A stretch of 64,000 nt of DNA, taken from NCBI RefSeq assembly GCF_900113285.1, contig NZ_FOOT01000005.1, forward strand, positions 1 through 64,000. Direction: 5' to 3'. The notes below the pieces were generated by a model. It was not told the DNA's origin. It saw only the letters and a list, made by a program, of their open reading frames with translations, and ran no database searches. Origin of the DNA: Pontibacter chinhatensis. GTDB lineage: Bacteria; Bacteroidota; Bacteroidia; Cytophagales; Hymenobacteraceae. The position numbers were made by a program, and so were the translations under genes. Shown one piece after another: positions 17,413 to 26,764 of this stretch (positions within the stretch are counted from its first letter, which is position 1; each line of letters begins with the position of its first letter).

Positions 17413-17975
17413 TTTATAGTATCGGGTCCAACCACCCCTAGCCCCTCTTTGGCCAAGGCGGGGAACCTGTCATTACAGATGCTAAGTATGAGCCTCGTAG
17501 TGGCTGTCTGTTCTAGGTATAAACCCACCCCAGCCCCTCCCAAGAGGGGAATTGCTCAGCAGACGATTACATCCCCCTGCCCCCTTCGAAGGGGGACTTT
17601 GGCCGAAGCTCCGTTAGCCATGGCTATCGACTGATTCCCAGCCTTTGGGTTGAGCGCCTCGAGAGGTTCCGGTGCCCGTGAGGGCATTGCGACGTCAGGA
17701 GCTAAGGAAGCGAAAGCAGCGCGATGCCCGAAGGCGAGGCCTCCCGGCCTTGAGGGCACCAAAGCCAGAAATGAAACGAAGCGCCTGTGGGAACTAGAGG
17801 ATGAACGGTGGCTTAAAAAGTATAGCTTGTTTCAAGTGGAAGGAAGCAATGGCTATGGAAGTATAGCCAACATATTTGAGAAGTATAGCCAAAGCATAAA
17901 TATGGCTCTGCGAGCCAGTTGGGTTGCAAACCCAACACCATAATAGGCACGGGTTGCAAACTCGCGCCAGTGAGG
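17413..17975. repeat. Mosaic intergenic repeat island D
   Basis: The 900-bp gap between ypdA and the helicase holds module 1 (about 17416-17470), module 2 (about 17519-17550, 'cccaccccagcccctccc') and module 4 (about 17568-17615, 'ccccttcgaagggggac'). These are followed by module 5 (about 17636-17860) and module 6 (about 17908-17975). Module 3, the CATCTCGAG hairpin, is missing. Order and orientation match islands A and F. No gene is supported. Confidence 0.8.
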
Positions 17976-18094
17976 GATAAAGGCAGAGGCACAAGCAGAC
18001 GCCTGCGCCAGCAAAGTATAAACAAGAAGTATAAACCCTGCTAAAATAGGATGAGACAAAACCTGGCGCTATCTTTGCAGCTTGTGTTTTGCTC

Positions 18095-18256
18095 AAGCTC
18101 CTAAAAGAAACTATACTTTCCGTTTTTAGGTTGAAGAGAACAACACCGGTCGGGAATGGCCTTTTGCAGCTTGCTGCAGTGATATCAAATTCCGGCCAAC
18201 CTTACCGCAAAGTGGCGCACATGGCGTCGCGCGGTTTTTAATTCAAAAACCATTTG
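18095..18256 (+). promoter_or_regulatory. Possible structured 5' leader of the RhlE-type helicase
   Basis: The stretch before the helicase start contains a short palindrome GCAGCTTGCTGC (about 18167-18178). Just upstream of the ATG is a GC-rich segment 'gcgcacatggcgtcgcgcgg' ending in TTTTT (about 18214-18238), which resembles a weak intrinsic terminator within the leader. It could mark attenuation or cold-shock control, but the stem is short. Confidence 0.3.
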
Positions 18257-19612
18257 ATGACATTCGAGAATCTAAACCTCATTGAGCCAATCCTAAAAGC
18301 TCTTAAAACAGAAGGATACACCACCCCAACCCCCATCCAAGCCAAATCCATCCCGCTTATACTTCAGAAAAGAGACCTGTTGGGTTGTGCCCAGACGGGT
18401 ACCGGGAAAACGGCGGCTTTCTCTATTCCGATTCTGCAGCTGCTGCACGAAAAGCAGGGAAGCGACAAGGGGCAGCGCAAAATCAAGGCGCTCATCCTGA
18501 CGCCTACCCGTGAGCTGGCGCTTCAGATTGCAGATAGCATAGAGGCGTATGGCAAGCATACCGGCCTGAAGCATACCGTTATTTTCGGCGGCGTGCCGCA
18601 GAAAAAGCAAACCGACGCCCTGCGTGCCGGCGTGGACATTCTGGTAGCAACCCCGGGCCGTCTGCTCGACCTGATGGCGCAGAAGTACGTGCACCTGCAG
18701 CACCTGGAGCTGTTTGTGCTGGACGAGGCTGACCGCATGCTGGACATGGGCTTTGTGAATGACGTGAAGAAGGTGCTGAAAGTGCTGCCGGAGAAAAAGC
18801 AATCGCTGTTCTTCTCGGCTACCATGGCTCCGGAAATCATGAAACTGGCCGATACCATCCTGGTAGATCCTGCCAAGGTGGAGGTAACGCCGGTATCATC
18901 TACAGCTAACACCATTCAGCAGTCGGTATACTATGTAAAAGGGCCGGACAAGCGCAAGCTGTTGCTGCACCTGCTAAAGGATGACGCCATGGAAAGCGTG
19001 CTGGTGTTTACCCGCACCAAGCGTGGCGCCGACCGCGTAGCCAAGGACATTGCCAAAGCCGGCGTAACGGCAGAGGCCATCCACGGAAACAAGGCGCAGA
19101 ACGCCCGTGTGCGTGCGCTGGATAACTTCAAGTCGCGCAAAACGCGCGTGCTGGTTGCTACTGACATTGCCGCCCGCGGCATTGATGTGGACGACCTGAG
19201 CCACGTGGTAAACTACGAACTGCCAAACGAGCCGGAGACCTACGTACACCGCATTGGTCGTACGGGCAGGGCAGGGGCAAGCGGCATTGCGTTGTCGTTC
19301 TGCGGTGCCGATGAGGTGCCTTACCTGGCCAGCATCCAGAAGCTGATTTCCAAGAATGTACCGGTTATCGATAACCACCCGTTCCCGCTCACAGCCAAGG
19401 ATTTTGCCGAGGCAGCCAGCACGGTAAAAGAGCAGAAGAAACAAGGCAGCCGTGGTGGCAGAAGCCGCTGGGGTAACAAACCAGCAGCAGCCAGCAGCAC
19501 AGGCGGCGGAAACTTCAGCACGCAGAACCGTGGTAACAACGGCGGTGGCGGCCAGCGCGCAGGCGGAAACCGCAGCAATGGTAACCGCAACAGATCGCAT
19601 CAGTCGAGCTAA
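18257..19612 (+). CDS. rhlE: DEAD-box ATP-dependent RNA helicase, RhlE type
   Basis: A 451-residue RNA helicase with every DEAD-box motif. These are the Q-motif (FENLNL ... GYTTPTPIQ), AQTGTGKT (Walker A), [29 protein letters not shown], then ARGIDV and HRIGRTGR in domain 2. The C-terminal 70 residues are Gly/Asn/Arg-rich ([26 protein letters not shown]), a disordered RNA-binding tail typical of RhlE-like helicases in Bacteroidota. Such enzymes remodel RNA during ribosome assembly and cold growth. The ATG at 18257 is used, not the TTG before it. A terminator follows at 19636. Confidence 0.94.
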   Translation: MTFENLNLIEPILKALKTEGYTTPTPIQAKSIPLILQKRDLLGCAQTGTGKTAAFSIPILQLLHEKQGSDKGQRKIKALILTPTRELALQIADSIEAYGKHTGLKHTVIFGGVPQKKQTDALRAGVDILVATPGRLLDLMAQKYVHLQHLELFVLDEADRMLDMGFVNDVKKVLKVLPEKKQSLFFSATMAPEIMKLADTILVDPAKVEVTPVSSTANTIQQSVYYVKGPDKRKLLLHLLKDDAMESVLVFTRTKRGADRVAKDIAKAGVTAEAIHGNKAQNARVRALDNFKSRKTRVLVATDIAARGIDVDDLSHVVNYELPNEPETYVHRIGRTGRAGASGIALSFCGADEVPYLASIQKLISKNVPVIDNHPFPLTAKDFAEAASTVKEQKKQGSRGGRSRWGNKPAAASSTGGGNFSTQNRGNNGGGGQRAGGNRSNGNRNRSHQSS

Positions 19613-19635
19613 GCTAATAGCAAGTATAAAGTATA

Positions 19636-19669
19636 AAAGCCCTGCCAGAGAGATTTGGCAGGGCTTTTT
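19636..19669 (+). terminator. Intrinsic terminator after rhlE
   Basis: AAAAGCCCTGCC pairs with GGCAGGGCTTTTT around a 9-nt loop. Confidence 0.88.
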
Positions 19670-19699
19670 GTTTGGTCAGGATTATGAAGGATCTGCAGG

Positions 19700-19795
19700 G
19701 CTAAGCTCATGCAGCAAGTTTAGCGGTAGCGTAAATGTGGCTGTGCATAGCAGCAAGTTTGTAACTTGCATTGCTTCGGAAAAGCAAAGTTGATT
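19700..19795. repeat. Dispersed intergenic repeat, copy 2 of 2 (family R2)
   Basis: The 325-bp gap between rhlE and the EamA gene contains 'gcaagtttagcg', 'gtggctgtgcat' and 'gcttcggaaaagcaaagttg'. These are the reverse complement of the repeat at 61-195. A 'gatcctgtaaaccctgatc' repeat lies at about 19911-19929. Confidence 0.6.
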
Positions 19796-19937
19796 AATGG
19801 CCCAGCTATACTTCACACTTCCTGCTAAAAGGTCAAGTATCAACCATCCAAGCTTATACTTTTCTGCTTGTGCAGAAAGCTGGTTACTAAGGGGTATCCA
19901 TCTATCCAGAGATCCTGTAAACCCTGATCCAAGCAGT

Positions 19938-20834
19938 TTACCCTTCCGTTACCGCCTGCCGGGTATGGCTCACCAGGTACACCCCGGCAAAGATGAGCAA
20001 GGCAAAGAGGGCTTTCTGAAGGGTGAAAACATCCTTGCCGGCCCACACCGCCACCAGAATAGCCAGCACCGGCTGCAGGTAAATGTAGGCACCCACCAGC
20101 GAGGGGTTGGCATAGCGCAGCGCCCAGGTGTTGAACAGGTACGCAATAATCGTCACGGCAATCACCATAAAGGCAATCGCCCACCAGATGGAAGCCGGAA
20201 AGGACGCATAATCGGGTGCCATTACCTGCTGCCAGCCAAAAGGAACCACAATTACGGCACCGACGGCAAAGATGCGGCTCACGACGGTAAAGGCGTTATA
20301 CTTCTGCATCAGCGGCTTAACCAGCACCAGGTATAAGCCATAGCTGGCCGCGTTCAGCACGATCAGCAAATCGCCCAGCAGGTTGCCGGGAGTGCCCTCG
20401 CCGCTGGAAGTATAAATAAGCAAAAATGCCCCGGCACAAGCCAGTGCGATCCCGCTTACCTTCCGTAGGCTTACCTTTTCACGCAAAAGTATGGCCGAGA
20501 AGATGAGCACAATGATCGGCACGATGACCATGAGCAGCGCCGCGTTGATGGGTGAGGTGAGGTTGAGCCCGCCAAAAAAGCCAAGTTGGTTGATAGCAAT
20601 GCCCGTGATGCCGCAAAGTATAGCGCGCAGGTTGTCGGCCGTGCCCACGATCTTTTCCTTGATTACCAGCCGCGAGAAAACACCAAAGAAAATCGCCGCC
20701 GACACCACCCGGATCACAATCAGCCCGTAAGGGCCTACATAAACCGGCATCACTTCCTTGGCTATACTGTAGTTGCTCCCATAGATCAGGGCCACCAAAA
20801 AAAGTGCCCCGTGCACATGCATTTGCTTGCTCAT
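19938..20834 (-). CDS. DMT-superfamily transporter, EamA family
   Basis: A 298-residue inner-membrane protein with about ten helices in two EamA repeats. The first includes GALFLVALIYGSNYSIAKEV, GLIVIRVVSAAIFFGVF and INAALLMVIVPIIVLIFSAILLREKVSLRKVSGIALACAGAFLLI. The second includes LGDLLIVLNAASYGLYLVLVKPLM and YIYLQPVLAILVAVWAGKDVF. The motif LLREKVSLRKVSGIALACAG is characteristic. These permeases export or import small metabolites; the substrate is not predictable. The ATG at 20834 (MSKQMHVHG) is preferred over 20894. It diverges from the AI-2E gene. Confidence 0.88.
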   Translation of the reverse strand: MSKQMHVHGALFLVALIYGSNYSIAKEVMPVYVGPYGLIVIRVVSAAIFFGVFSRLVIKEKIVGTADNLRAILCGITGIAINQLGFFGGLNLTSPINAALLMVIVPIIVLIFSAILLREKVSLRKVSGIALACAGAFLLIYTSSGEGTPGNLLGDLLIVLNAASYGLYLVLVKPLMQKYNAFTVVSRIFAVGAVIVVPFGWQQVMAPDYASFPASIWWAIAFMVIAVTIIAYLFNTWALRYANPSLVGAYIYLQPVLAILVAVWAGKDVFTLQKALFALLIFAGVYLVSHTRQAVTEG

Positions 20835-20897
20835 GGTACAAAGGTACGCGCTTCTTGCAATCCTGCCGTATAAGGACAAACAAGAAAAAGACATTGC

Positions 20898-22043
20898 ATG
20901 AACCAGCTGCCGCTTACCGTCCGGAGAGCCATTGAAATTACCGGGCTATTCTTTTTGGGTTGGATTATCGTACTGGGCAGAGGCCTGCTGGCCCCGCTGC
21001 TTATGGCGTTTTTTATCAGCATCATGCTGCTGCCCATCTACCGCTTCTTCCGGAACCGCAAGTTCCCTGATACGGTGGCCATCGGCATCAGCCTGCTCGC
21101 GCTGATCATCATCCTGGGCGGGATCGTCTGGTTTTTCTCTTCCCAGATGAGCATCCTGATACGCGATTTCCCCACGATACAGAAAAACGTGATGAACCAC
21201 CTGACGGCTCTGAGCGAGTGGATCGGCAGCAAAACGCCTTTCTCCACGCAGGAGCAGACCACTTTTATCCGGGAGCAGAGCAACAACCTGCTCAACTATG
21301 CCGGCAACCTGCTGGGCACCTTGGCGGGGAGCGTAACAGGCACGCTGGTGTTCCTGGGGCTGCTGCCTATTTATATTTTTCTGCTGCTGTTTTACAAAAA
21401 CCTGCTGCTGCGCTTCGTATTTCTGTGGTTTCCGAGGGAGCGGCACGAGAAGGTGGAGGAAACGCTGGGCGAGATACAGGCTATCATCAAGAGCTACCTC
21501 TTCGGGCTGCTGATCCAGGTGACCTACATGACCGTCCTGCTGGGCGGCATTCTGATGATCATCGGCATCAAGCACGCCTTGCTCATCGGGGTGATCTTCG
21601 CCTTCCTGAACCTGATCCCGTACGTGGGCGCCCTGCTGGGCAACATCATCGGGGTGCTGCTGACGCTGGCCTCTTCGGAGGAGCTGTGGCCGGTGGTGGC
21701 AGTGCTGGGCACCATCGCGGCGGTGCAGTTTCTGGATAACAACATCCTGATGCCGCGTATCGTGGGCTCTAAGGTGAGGATTAATGCGCTGGCAACCATT
21801 GTGGGCGTGGTGCTGGGCGGCGAGATAGCGGGGATAACCGGCATGTTTCTGTCGTTGCCCGTTATTGCCATGCTAAAGGTGATTTTTGACCGTACCGAGC
21901 AGTTTAAGCAGTGGGGCGTGCTGTTTGGCGACGAACGCCCCGAACACAGCCCCATGGCGGTGCCAGCGTTTCGCTGGCGGGGCGATCGCATCCGCAAATT
22001 TCTGGAGCGCAAAAACAAGATAAAGCCGCCGCATGCCGACTAA
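20898..22043 (+). CDS. AI-2E family transporter
   Basis: A 381-residue polytopic membrane protein of the AI-2E transporter/PerM family. Hydrophobic spans lie at about 15-50, 65-90, 155-180, 200-240 and 245-345. The family signature region IGVIFAFLNLIPYVGALLGNIIGVLLTL and DNNILMPRIVGSKVRINALATIVGVVLGGEIAGITGMFLSLPVIAMLK is clear. Family members include TqsA (AI-2 export) and sodium-proton antiporters, so function is open. A basic tail (RKFLERKNKIKPPHAD) ends the protein. It starts 64 nt from the divergent EamA gene and is followed by rarA. Confidence 0.88.
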   Translation: MNQLPLTVRRAIEITGLFFLGWIIVLGRGLLAPLLMAFFISIMLLPIYRFFRNRKFPDTVAIGISLLALIIILGGIVWFFSSQMSILIRDFPTIQKNVMNHLTALSEWIGSKTPFSTQEQTTFIREQSNNLLNYAGNLLGTLAGSVTGTLVFLGLLPIYIFLLLFYKNLLLRFVFLWFPRERHEKVEETLGEIQAIIKSYLFGLLIQVTYMTVLLGGILMIIGIKHALLIGVIFAFLNLIPYVGALLGNIIGVLLTLASSEELWPVVAVLGTIAAVQFLDNNILMPRIVGSKVRINALATIVGVVLGGEIAGITGMFLSLPVIAMLKVIFDRTEQFKQWGVLFGDERPEHSPMAVPAFRWRGDRIRKFLERKNKIKPPHAD

Positions 22044-22124
22044 AGAGACCTGTTTTATACCTGCCTCTTTGGCTGCAAATTCGTAGCTTTGTTTTTAACC
22101 GATTCCGGAGAAAGTATAGAGCAG

Positions 22125-23393
22125 ATGAATCACCCGAACATACCTTTGGCCGAGCGCATGCGGCCCCACAACCTCGATCAGTATTACGGACAAAAGCACC
22201 TGGTAGGGCCCGATGGCATCCTGCGCCGCTACATTGAGGGGGGCGTGATCCCAAGTATGATCTTGTGGGGGCCTCCGGGCGTGGGCAAAACCACACTCGC
22301 CAATATCATTGCCAATCAGATGAAAGTGCCTTTCGTGGCCCTAAGCGCCATTAACTCCGGCGTAAAGGACATCCGCGAAGTGATAGACCAGGCCAAGAAA
22401 CGCCAGGGCACGGTGCTGTTCATCGACGAGATTCACCGCTTTAACAAATCGCAGCAGGACGCCTTGCTGGGTGCTGTGGAGAAAGGCACGGTAACGCTGG
22501 TGGGCGCCACTACCGAGAATCCTTCCTTTGAGGTGATCTCGGCCTTGCTGTCGCGTTGCCAGGTATACATCCTCAAGCATCTATCCAAAGACGAGCTGAT
22601 TGAACTGGTGGACAAGGCCCTGGAACAGGACGAGTGGATGCGCCACCGTAAGGTGCGTGTGGAGGAGTATGAGGCGCTGCTGACCATCTCCGGCGGTGAT
22701 GCCCGCAAGCTGCTGAACCTGCTCGAGATTGTGGCCGAAGGCGTGAAAGCTGAGGAAGTCGTCGTGACCAACGAGCTGGTGAAGCAGGTGGCGCAGCAGA
22801 ACATTGTGATGTACGATAAGAGCGGCGAGATGCACTACGACCTGGTGTCGGCCTTCATCAAATCCATTCGCGGCTCGGACCCTAACGCAGCCGTGTACTG
22901 GCTTGCCCGCATGATTGAGGGCGGTGAGGACCCCAAATTCATTGCCCGCCGCTTGCTGATCTCCGCTTCCGAGGATATTGGCCTGGCCAATGCCAACGCG
23001 CTGCTGATGGCTACCAACTGTTTTCAGGCGGTGCAGATGATCGGCTACCCGGAGGCAGAGATTATACTTTCGCAGTGCACGGTGTACCTGGCCACTTCGC
23101 CGAAAAGCAACGCCAGCTATAAGGCCATCAAAACAGCCAGGGCCCTGGTGCAGCAGACCGGAAACCTGCCGGTGCCTTTGCACCTGCGCAACGCCCCCAC
23201 CAAGCTAATGAAGGAGATAGGCTACGGCAACAACTATAAGTACGCGCACGACTACGAGGGCAATTTTGTGCAGCAGGAGTTTATGCCGCAGGAGCTGAGC
23301 AACACCGCCCTCTACCAGCCCGGCAATAATGCACGCGAGCGCGACATGCTGAAGCAGCTGCAGGCGCAGTGGGGGAAGAAATATCGTTATTAG
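22125..23393 (+). CDS. rarA: Replication-associated recombination protein A (RarA/MgsA AAA+ ATPase)
   Basis: RarA is a clamp-loader-like AAA+ ATPase acting at stalled replication forks. The 422-residue protein begins MNHPNIPLAERMRPHNLDQYYGQKHLVG. It has Walker A GPPGVGKTT, Walker B VLFIDEIHRFN and sensor 1 GATTENPSFEV. The C-terminal tetramerisation region is diagnostic: YDLVSAFIKSIRGSDPNAAVYWLARMIEGGEDPKFIARRLLISASEDIGLANANAL. The ATG at 22125 fits; a TTG at 22089 is unlikely. Length is normal for the family. Confidence 0.95.
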   Translation: MNHPNIPLAERMRPHNLDQYYGQKHLVGPDGILRRYIEGGVIPSMILWGPPGVGKTTLANIIANQMKVPFVALSAINSGVKDIREVIDQAKKRQGTVLFIDEIHRFNKSQQDALLGAVEKGTVTLVGATTENPSFEVISALLSRCQVYILKHLSKDELIELVDKALEQDEWMRHRKVRVEEYEALLTISGGDARKLLNLLEIVAEGVKAEEVVVTNELVKQVAQQNIVMYDKSGEMHYDLVSAFIKSIRGSDPNAAVYWLARMIEGGEDPKFIARRLLISASEDIGLANANALLMATNCFQAVQMIGYPEAEIILSQCTVYLATSPKSNASYKAIKTARALVQQTGNLPVPLHLRNAPTKLMKEIGYGNNYKYAHDYEGNFVQQEFMPQELSNTALYQPGNNARERDMLKQLQAQWGKKYRY

Positions 23394-23395
23394 GG

Positions 23396-23437
23396 AGTTA
23401 AAAAGTTAGAAGGTTAGAAAGTTAGATAAACTGACAG
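23396..23437. repeat. Minisatellite 'agttagaaagttaga', left copy
   Basis: Repeats of AGTTAGAA directly follow the rarA stop. The reverse-complement type (ACTTTCTAACTT) lies at 23646-23692, so the small gene between them is bracketed by an inverted pair. Confidence 0.6.
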
Positions 23438-23445
23438 CGAACACC

Positions 23446-23649
23446 ATGAGTAGGCTTGTATTTATACTTTCGTTTGCGCTGCTGATTGCTTTTTACATCG
23501 TGTGGGGCCTGCTGGATTTGGCTTTCGGAGGCATTTTGACGGTGGTGGGCACCATAGCGCTCATTTACTTCAGAAGGCGCTACCTGGGCATGCGGCCGTA
23601 CTGGGCCGGGCGCTTGTCTGATATCCCGAAATACTTTAAATTACCTTGA
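23446..23649 (+). CDS. Small membrane protein of unknown function
   Basis: A 67-residue protein with two adjacent membrane helices (about 2-20, LVFILSFALLIAFYIVWGL, and 24-42, LAFGGILTVVGTIALIYF). A short basic, Tyr/Pro-containing tail (RRRYLGMRPYWAGRLSDIPKYFKLP) follows. I do not recognise the family. The composition, ATG start and coherent hydrophobicity argue that it is real. It lies between rarA and sppA and is flanked on both sides by inverted copies of a minisatellite. Confidence 0.6.
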   Translation: MSRLVFILSFALLIAFYIVWGLLDLAFGGILTVVGTIALIYFRRRYLGMRPYWAGRLSDIPKYFKLP

Positions 23650-23692
23650 GTTACAACTTTCTAACTTTTTAACATTCTGACTTTCTAACTTA
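23646..23692. repeat. Minisatellite 'aactttctaac', right copy
   Basis: Copies of CTAACTTTTTAACATTCTGA directly after the small membrane protein, complementary to 23396-23437. The two could form a long-range stem in RNA or a cruciform. Confidence 0.6.
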
Positions 23693-23838
23693 AAAGGTTT
23701 GTCTAGAAATTGGCGTGGTTGGTCGAGTAGGTGCGAAAAGGATGAACTTTAAGCAATATTTTTGATTGTCAAGTACGGGGGCAGACGGCTCCCGAAGTAT
23801 AAAGAATCAATCCAAACCAAATTATACGAGAATAAACC

Positions 23839-25614
23839 ATGCTAAATTTCCTGAAGTATGTGCTGGCTACCTTTGTAGGCCTGCTCATATTCTGCTTCAT
23901 CGGTCTGCTGATCCTGATAGGTATACTTGCCAGCGCAGGCTCCGACGATGAGGTTAAAATTGCCAACAACTCCGTACTGGAGCTTAAACTAGACAAACCG
24001 ATTTCGGAGCGCGACCCGAAAGACCCTTTCTCAGAACTCGGCTTTTCGTCTGGCCCATTCTCGGGCTTTGTTTCCAGCACCGATGGCCTGGACCAGATTA
24101 AGGCCGCCATCCGCCGTGCCAAGCAGGACGACAAGATCAAAGGTATTTTCCTGAACATGACCTTCGTGGACGGTGGAATGGGCAAGCTGGAGGAAATCCG
24201 CAATGACCTCATCGACTTTAAAGAGTCCGGCAAGTTTGTGGTGTCCTATACTGATTTGTCTACCGAAAAGGCGTATTACCTGGCTTCTGTTGCCGACAAA
24301 ATCTACATGAACCCGATGGGTACGATAGAGTTTAACGGCATGAGCTCCGAGCTATACTTCGTTAAGCGCATGCTCGACAAACTGGGCATCGAGGCACAAA
24401 TCTTTAAGGTAGGAACTTACAAGAGCGCCGTGGAAATGTTTGCCATGGAGCAGGCCAGCGAGGCCAACAAGGAGCAAGTTACCTCTTTCCTTAACTCGAT
24501 AAACAACTACCAGCTGGAGCAGATTGGCAAAACGCGCGGGATCACCACTGAAGAGCTTAAAAACATGCAGGACAACCTGCTGGTGCGCGACCCGCAGGAC
24601 GCCAAAAAGCACAAGCTCGTGACCGATGTGGGCTACTTTGACGAGGCCATCAAGTACATGAAGGACGAGATTGGCCTGGAGGAGAAAGACAAGCTGGAGC
24701 TGGTGCAGCTCTCCAAGTATAAAAAAGTAAAAGACAAGAACATCAGCACCTCCAAAAACCGCATCGCCCTGATTTATGCCGAGGGCGACATTGTGGATGG
24801 AGAAGGCGATGAGGATAACATCGGTAGCCGCCGCTTTTCCAATGCCATCCGCGACGCCCGCCTCGACGAGAACGTGAAAGCCATCGTGCTGCGCATCAGC
24901 TCACCGGGCGGCAGCGCCCTGGCCTCCGACGTGATCTGGCGCGAAGTGCAGCTGGCCCGCGAGGTGAAGCCTGTTATTGCCTCCATGTCTGATGTGGCGG
25001 CCTCCGGCGGTTATTACATTGCCATGGGTGCCGATACGATTGTGGCGCACCCCAACACCATTACCGGAAGTATAGGCGTGTTTGGCGTGGTGCCGAACAT
25101 GGAAGGCTTCCTGGGCGATAAGCTGGGCATTACCGTAGACCACGTGAGCACCGGTAAATTCTCTGACATGCCTACCGTTACCCGTCCAATGACAGGACAG
25201 GAGAAGCAGATCATGCAGCACCAGATCGACCAGATCTATGAAGTGTTTACCAGTAAGGCAGCGCAAGGCCGTAACATGACGCAGGACCAGCTGAAGGAGT
25301 ATGCCTCCGGCCGCGTTTGGTCTGGCATCGAGGCCAAGGAACGCAAACTGGTGGATGTGTATGGTGGCCTGGACGAGGCGCTTGCCATTGCCGCCAAGAA
25401 AGCCGGTGTGGAAGGCGATTATCGTCTGAAGGAGCTGCCTGCCCGCAAAACGTTCTTCGATGAGCTGCTGGGCGGTAGCATGGGATCCAAAGCCAAGGAG
25501 CAGGCCATTAAGGCCGAGATGGGCGAGATGTACCCCCTCTACAAACTTTACAAGAAGGCCTCCACCATCGTAGGCGCACAGGCCCGCATGCCATTCGAGA
25601 TGGTAGTGGAGTAA
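23839..25614 (+). CDS. sppA: Signal peptide peptidase SppA, 67-kDa type
   Basis: A membrane serine protease that digests cleaved signal peptides. The 591-residue protein has one N-terminal helix (about 5-32) and tandem S49 domains, the long 67K form. The Ser/Lys dyad is visible: K195 in VGTYKSAVEMF (first domain) and S389 in SDVAASGGYYIAMGAD (second domain). The supporting motifs ISSPGGSALASDVIWREV and NTITGSIGVFG are present. A stem followed by T-rich sequence after the gene (25656-25696) ends the unit. Confidence 0.94.
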   Translation: MLNFLKYVLATFVGLLIFCFIGLLILIGILASAGSDDEVKIANNSVLELKLDKPISERDPKDPFSELGFSSGPFSGFVSSTDGLDQIKAAIRRAKQDDKIKGIFLNMTFVDGGMGKLEEIRNDLIDFKESGKFVVSYTDLSTEKAYYLASVADKIYMNPMGTIEFNGMSSELYFVKRMLDKLGIEAQIFKVGTYKSAVEMFAMEQASEANKEQVTSFLNSINNYQLEQIGKTRGITTEELKNMQDNLLVRDPQDAKKHKLVTDVGYFDEAIKYMKDEIGLEEKDKLELVQLSKYKKVKDKNISTSKNRIALIYAEGDIVDGEGDEDNIGSRRFSNAIRDARLDENVKAIVLRISSPGGSALASDVIWREVQLAREVKPVIASMSDVAASGGYYIAMGADTIVAHPNTITGSIGVFGVVPNMEGFLGDKLGITVDHVSTGKFSDMPTVTRPMTGQEKQIMQHQIDQIYEVFTSKAAQGRNMTQDQLKEYASGRVWSGIEAKERKLVDVYGGLDEALAIAAKKAGVEGDYRLKELPARKTFFDELLGGSMGSKAKEQAIKAEMGEMYPLYKLYKKASTIVGAQARMPFEMVVE

Positions 25615-25655
25615 TACCGAATGAATTAGTAACGCAGCATTGCTGTAGAAGTATA

Positions 25656-25696
25656 AAAAGCGCCTCCAGGACATCGTACTGGAGGCACTTTTGTTT
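25656..25696 (+). terminator. Intrinsic terminator after sppA
   Basis: AAAAGCGCCTCCAG pairs with CTGGAGGCACTTTTG (one mismatch) and is followed by TTTT. Confidence 0.78.
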
Positions 25697-25870
25697 TCGG
25701 GGCTTGCTATTTTTTTTGCAACTTGCCCACCTATACTTGCCGGTTGCAGCTACCGTGCCGGCAAGTATAAACTATAAAGTATAGGGCATGAGGAATGTCA
25801 TTTTAAAGTATAAAACGGAGGGCTTACTTCGTGCCCGCAACATGTAAAATCACAGTCATACATTAAAACG

Positions 25871-26683
25871 ATGCAGCAACTACACGAATCTACAGCGTAT
25901 ATCAAAAGAGTTACCGGCGACTTTGCTCCTGAGTTTGGCATTATACTGGGCACCGGCCTTGGCGCACTGGTAAACGAGCTGGAGGTGGCGCACTCCCTCC
26001 CTTACGCCGAAATCCCGAATTTCCCGGTTTCTACAGTGGAGAGTCACTCTGGCATTCTGATTTTCGGGCACCTAGCCGGGCGCAGGGTGGTGGTGATGCA
26101 GGGGCGTTTCCACTTTTACGAGGGCTACAGCATGGAGCAGGTGGTGTTTCCGGTACGCGTGATGAAGCTGCTGGGGGTGAAGAAGCTGTTCGTGTCCAAT
26201 GCGGCGGGCGGCCTGAACCCAGCCTTCAACACCTCTGATCTGATGATTATCACCGACCACATTAACCTGCAGCCAAGCAACCCGCTTATCGGCAAGAATA
26301 TGGACGAGCTGGGCCCGCGCTTCCCGGACATGAGCGACACGTATGACGAGCAGATGGTGCGCCAGGCCATGGTGATAGCCGAAGATGCCGGCTTTACGGT
26401 GCAGGAGGGCGTGTATGCGAGCGTACCCGGCCCAATGCTGGAGACACCGGCCGAATACCGCTACCTGAGCATCATAGGTGCTGATGCTGTGGGCATGTCG
26501 ACGGTGCCGGAAGTAATTGCCGCCCGCCACATGGGCCTGCCGGTGTTTGCCGTATCGGTAATCACGGACATGGGCACGCCGGACCGCATCAAGAAGGTGA
26601 TACTGGCCGATATTCTGGAGGCAGCCGCCATCGCCGAGCCGCGCATGACATTGCTCATCAAAGAACTGGTACGAAACGCTTAG
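25871..26683 (+). CDS. punA: Purine-nucleoside phosphorylase (trimeric PNP I)
   Basis: The enzyme cleaves purine (deoxy)nucleosides with phosphate to free base and ribose-1-phosphate, for purine salvage. The 270-residue protein carries the phosphate-site GTGLGAL, VESHSGILIFG, the MQGRFHFYEGYSMEQVVFPVRV segment and NAAGGLNPAFNTSDLM. It also has PGPMLETPAEYR, AVGMSTVPEVIAARHMGL and VSVITDMG, all typical of the mammalian-like trimeric class. Length is normal. The gene converges with the CPBP protease gene across a shared terminator (26695-26756). Confidence 0.94.
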   Translation: MQQLHESTAYIKRVTGDFAPEFGIILGTGLGALVNELEVAHSLPYAEIPNFPVSTVESHSGILIFGHLAGRRVVVMQGRFHFYEGYSMEQVVFPVRVMKLLGVKKLFVSNAAGGLNPAFNTSDLMIITDHINLQPSNPLIGKNMDELGPRFPDMSDTYDEQMVRQAMVIAEDAGFTVQEGVYASVPGPMLETPAEYRYLSIIGADAVGMSTVPEVIAARHMGLPVFAVSVITDMGTPDRIKKVILADILEAAAIAEPRMTLLIKELVRNA

Positions 26684-26694
26684 GCACAGTCACT

Positions 26695-26756
26695 AAAGTA
26701 TAAAACGGCAGCGGCAGGGAAATCATACTTTACCTGCCGCTGCCGTTTTATACTTT
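26695..26756. terminator. Bidirectional terminator between convergent genes
   Basis: A long inverted repeat: CGGCAGCGGCAGG (left) with CCTGCCGCTGCCG (right), extended outward on both sides by AAAGTATAAAA/TTTTATACTTT. It sits between the ends of punA and the minus-strand CPBP gene. AAGTATA itself forms the outer stem. Confidence 0.88.
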
Positions 26757-26764
26757 CCCAATAC

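Noticed and set aside
17650..17943. Plus-strand ORF of 97 codons in island D and similar ORFs in other islands (for example 51707-52003 and 54264-54551)
   Set aside because: They share sequence only because the DNA module repeats, their frames are broken in other copies, and none has start, composition or domain support.
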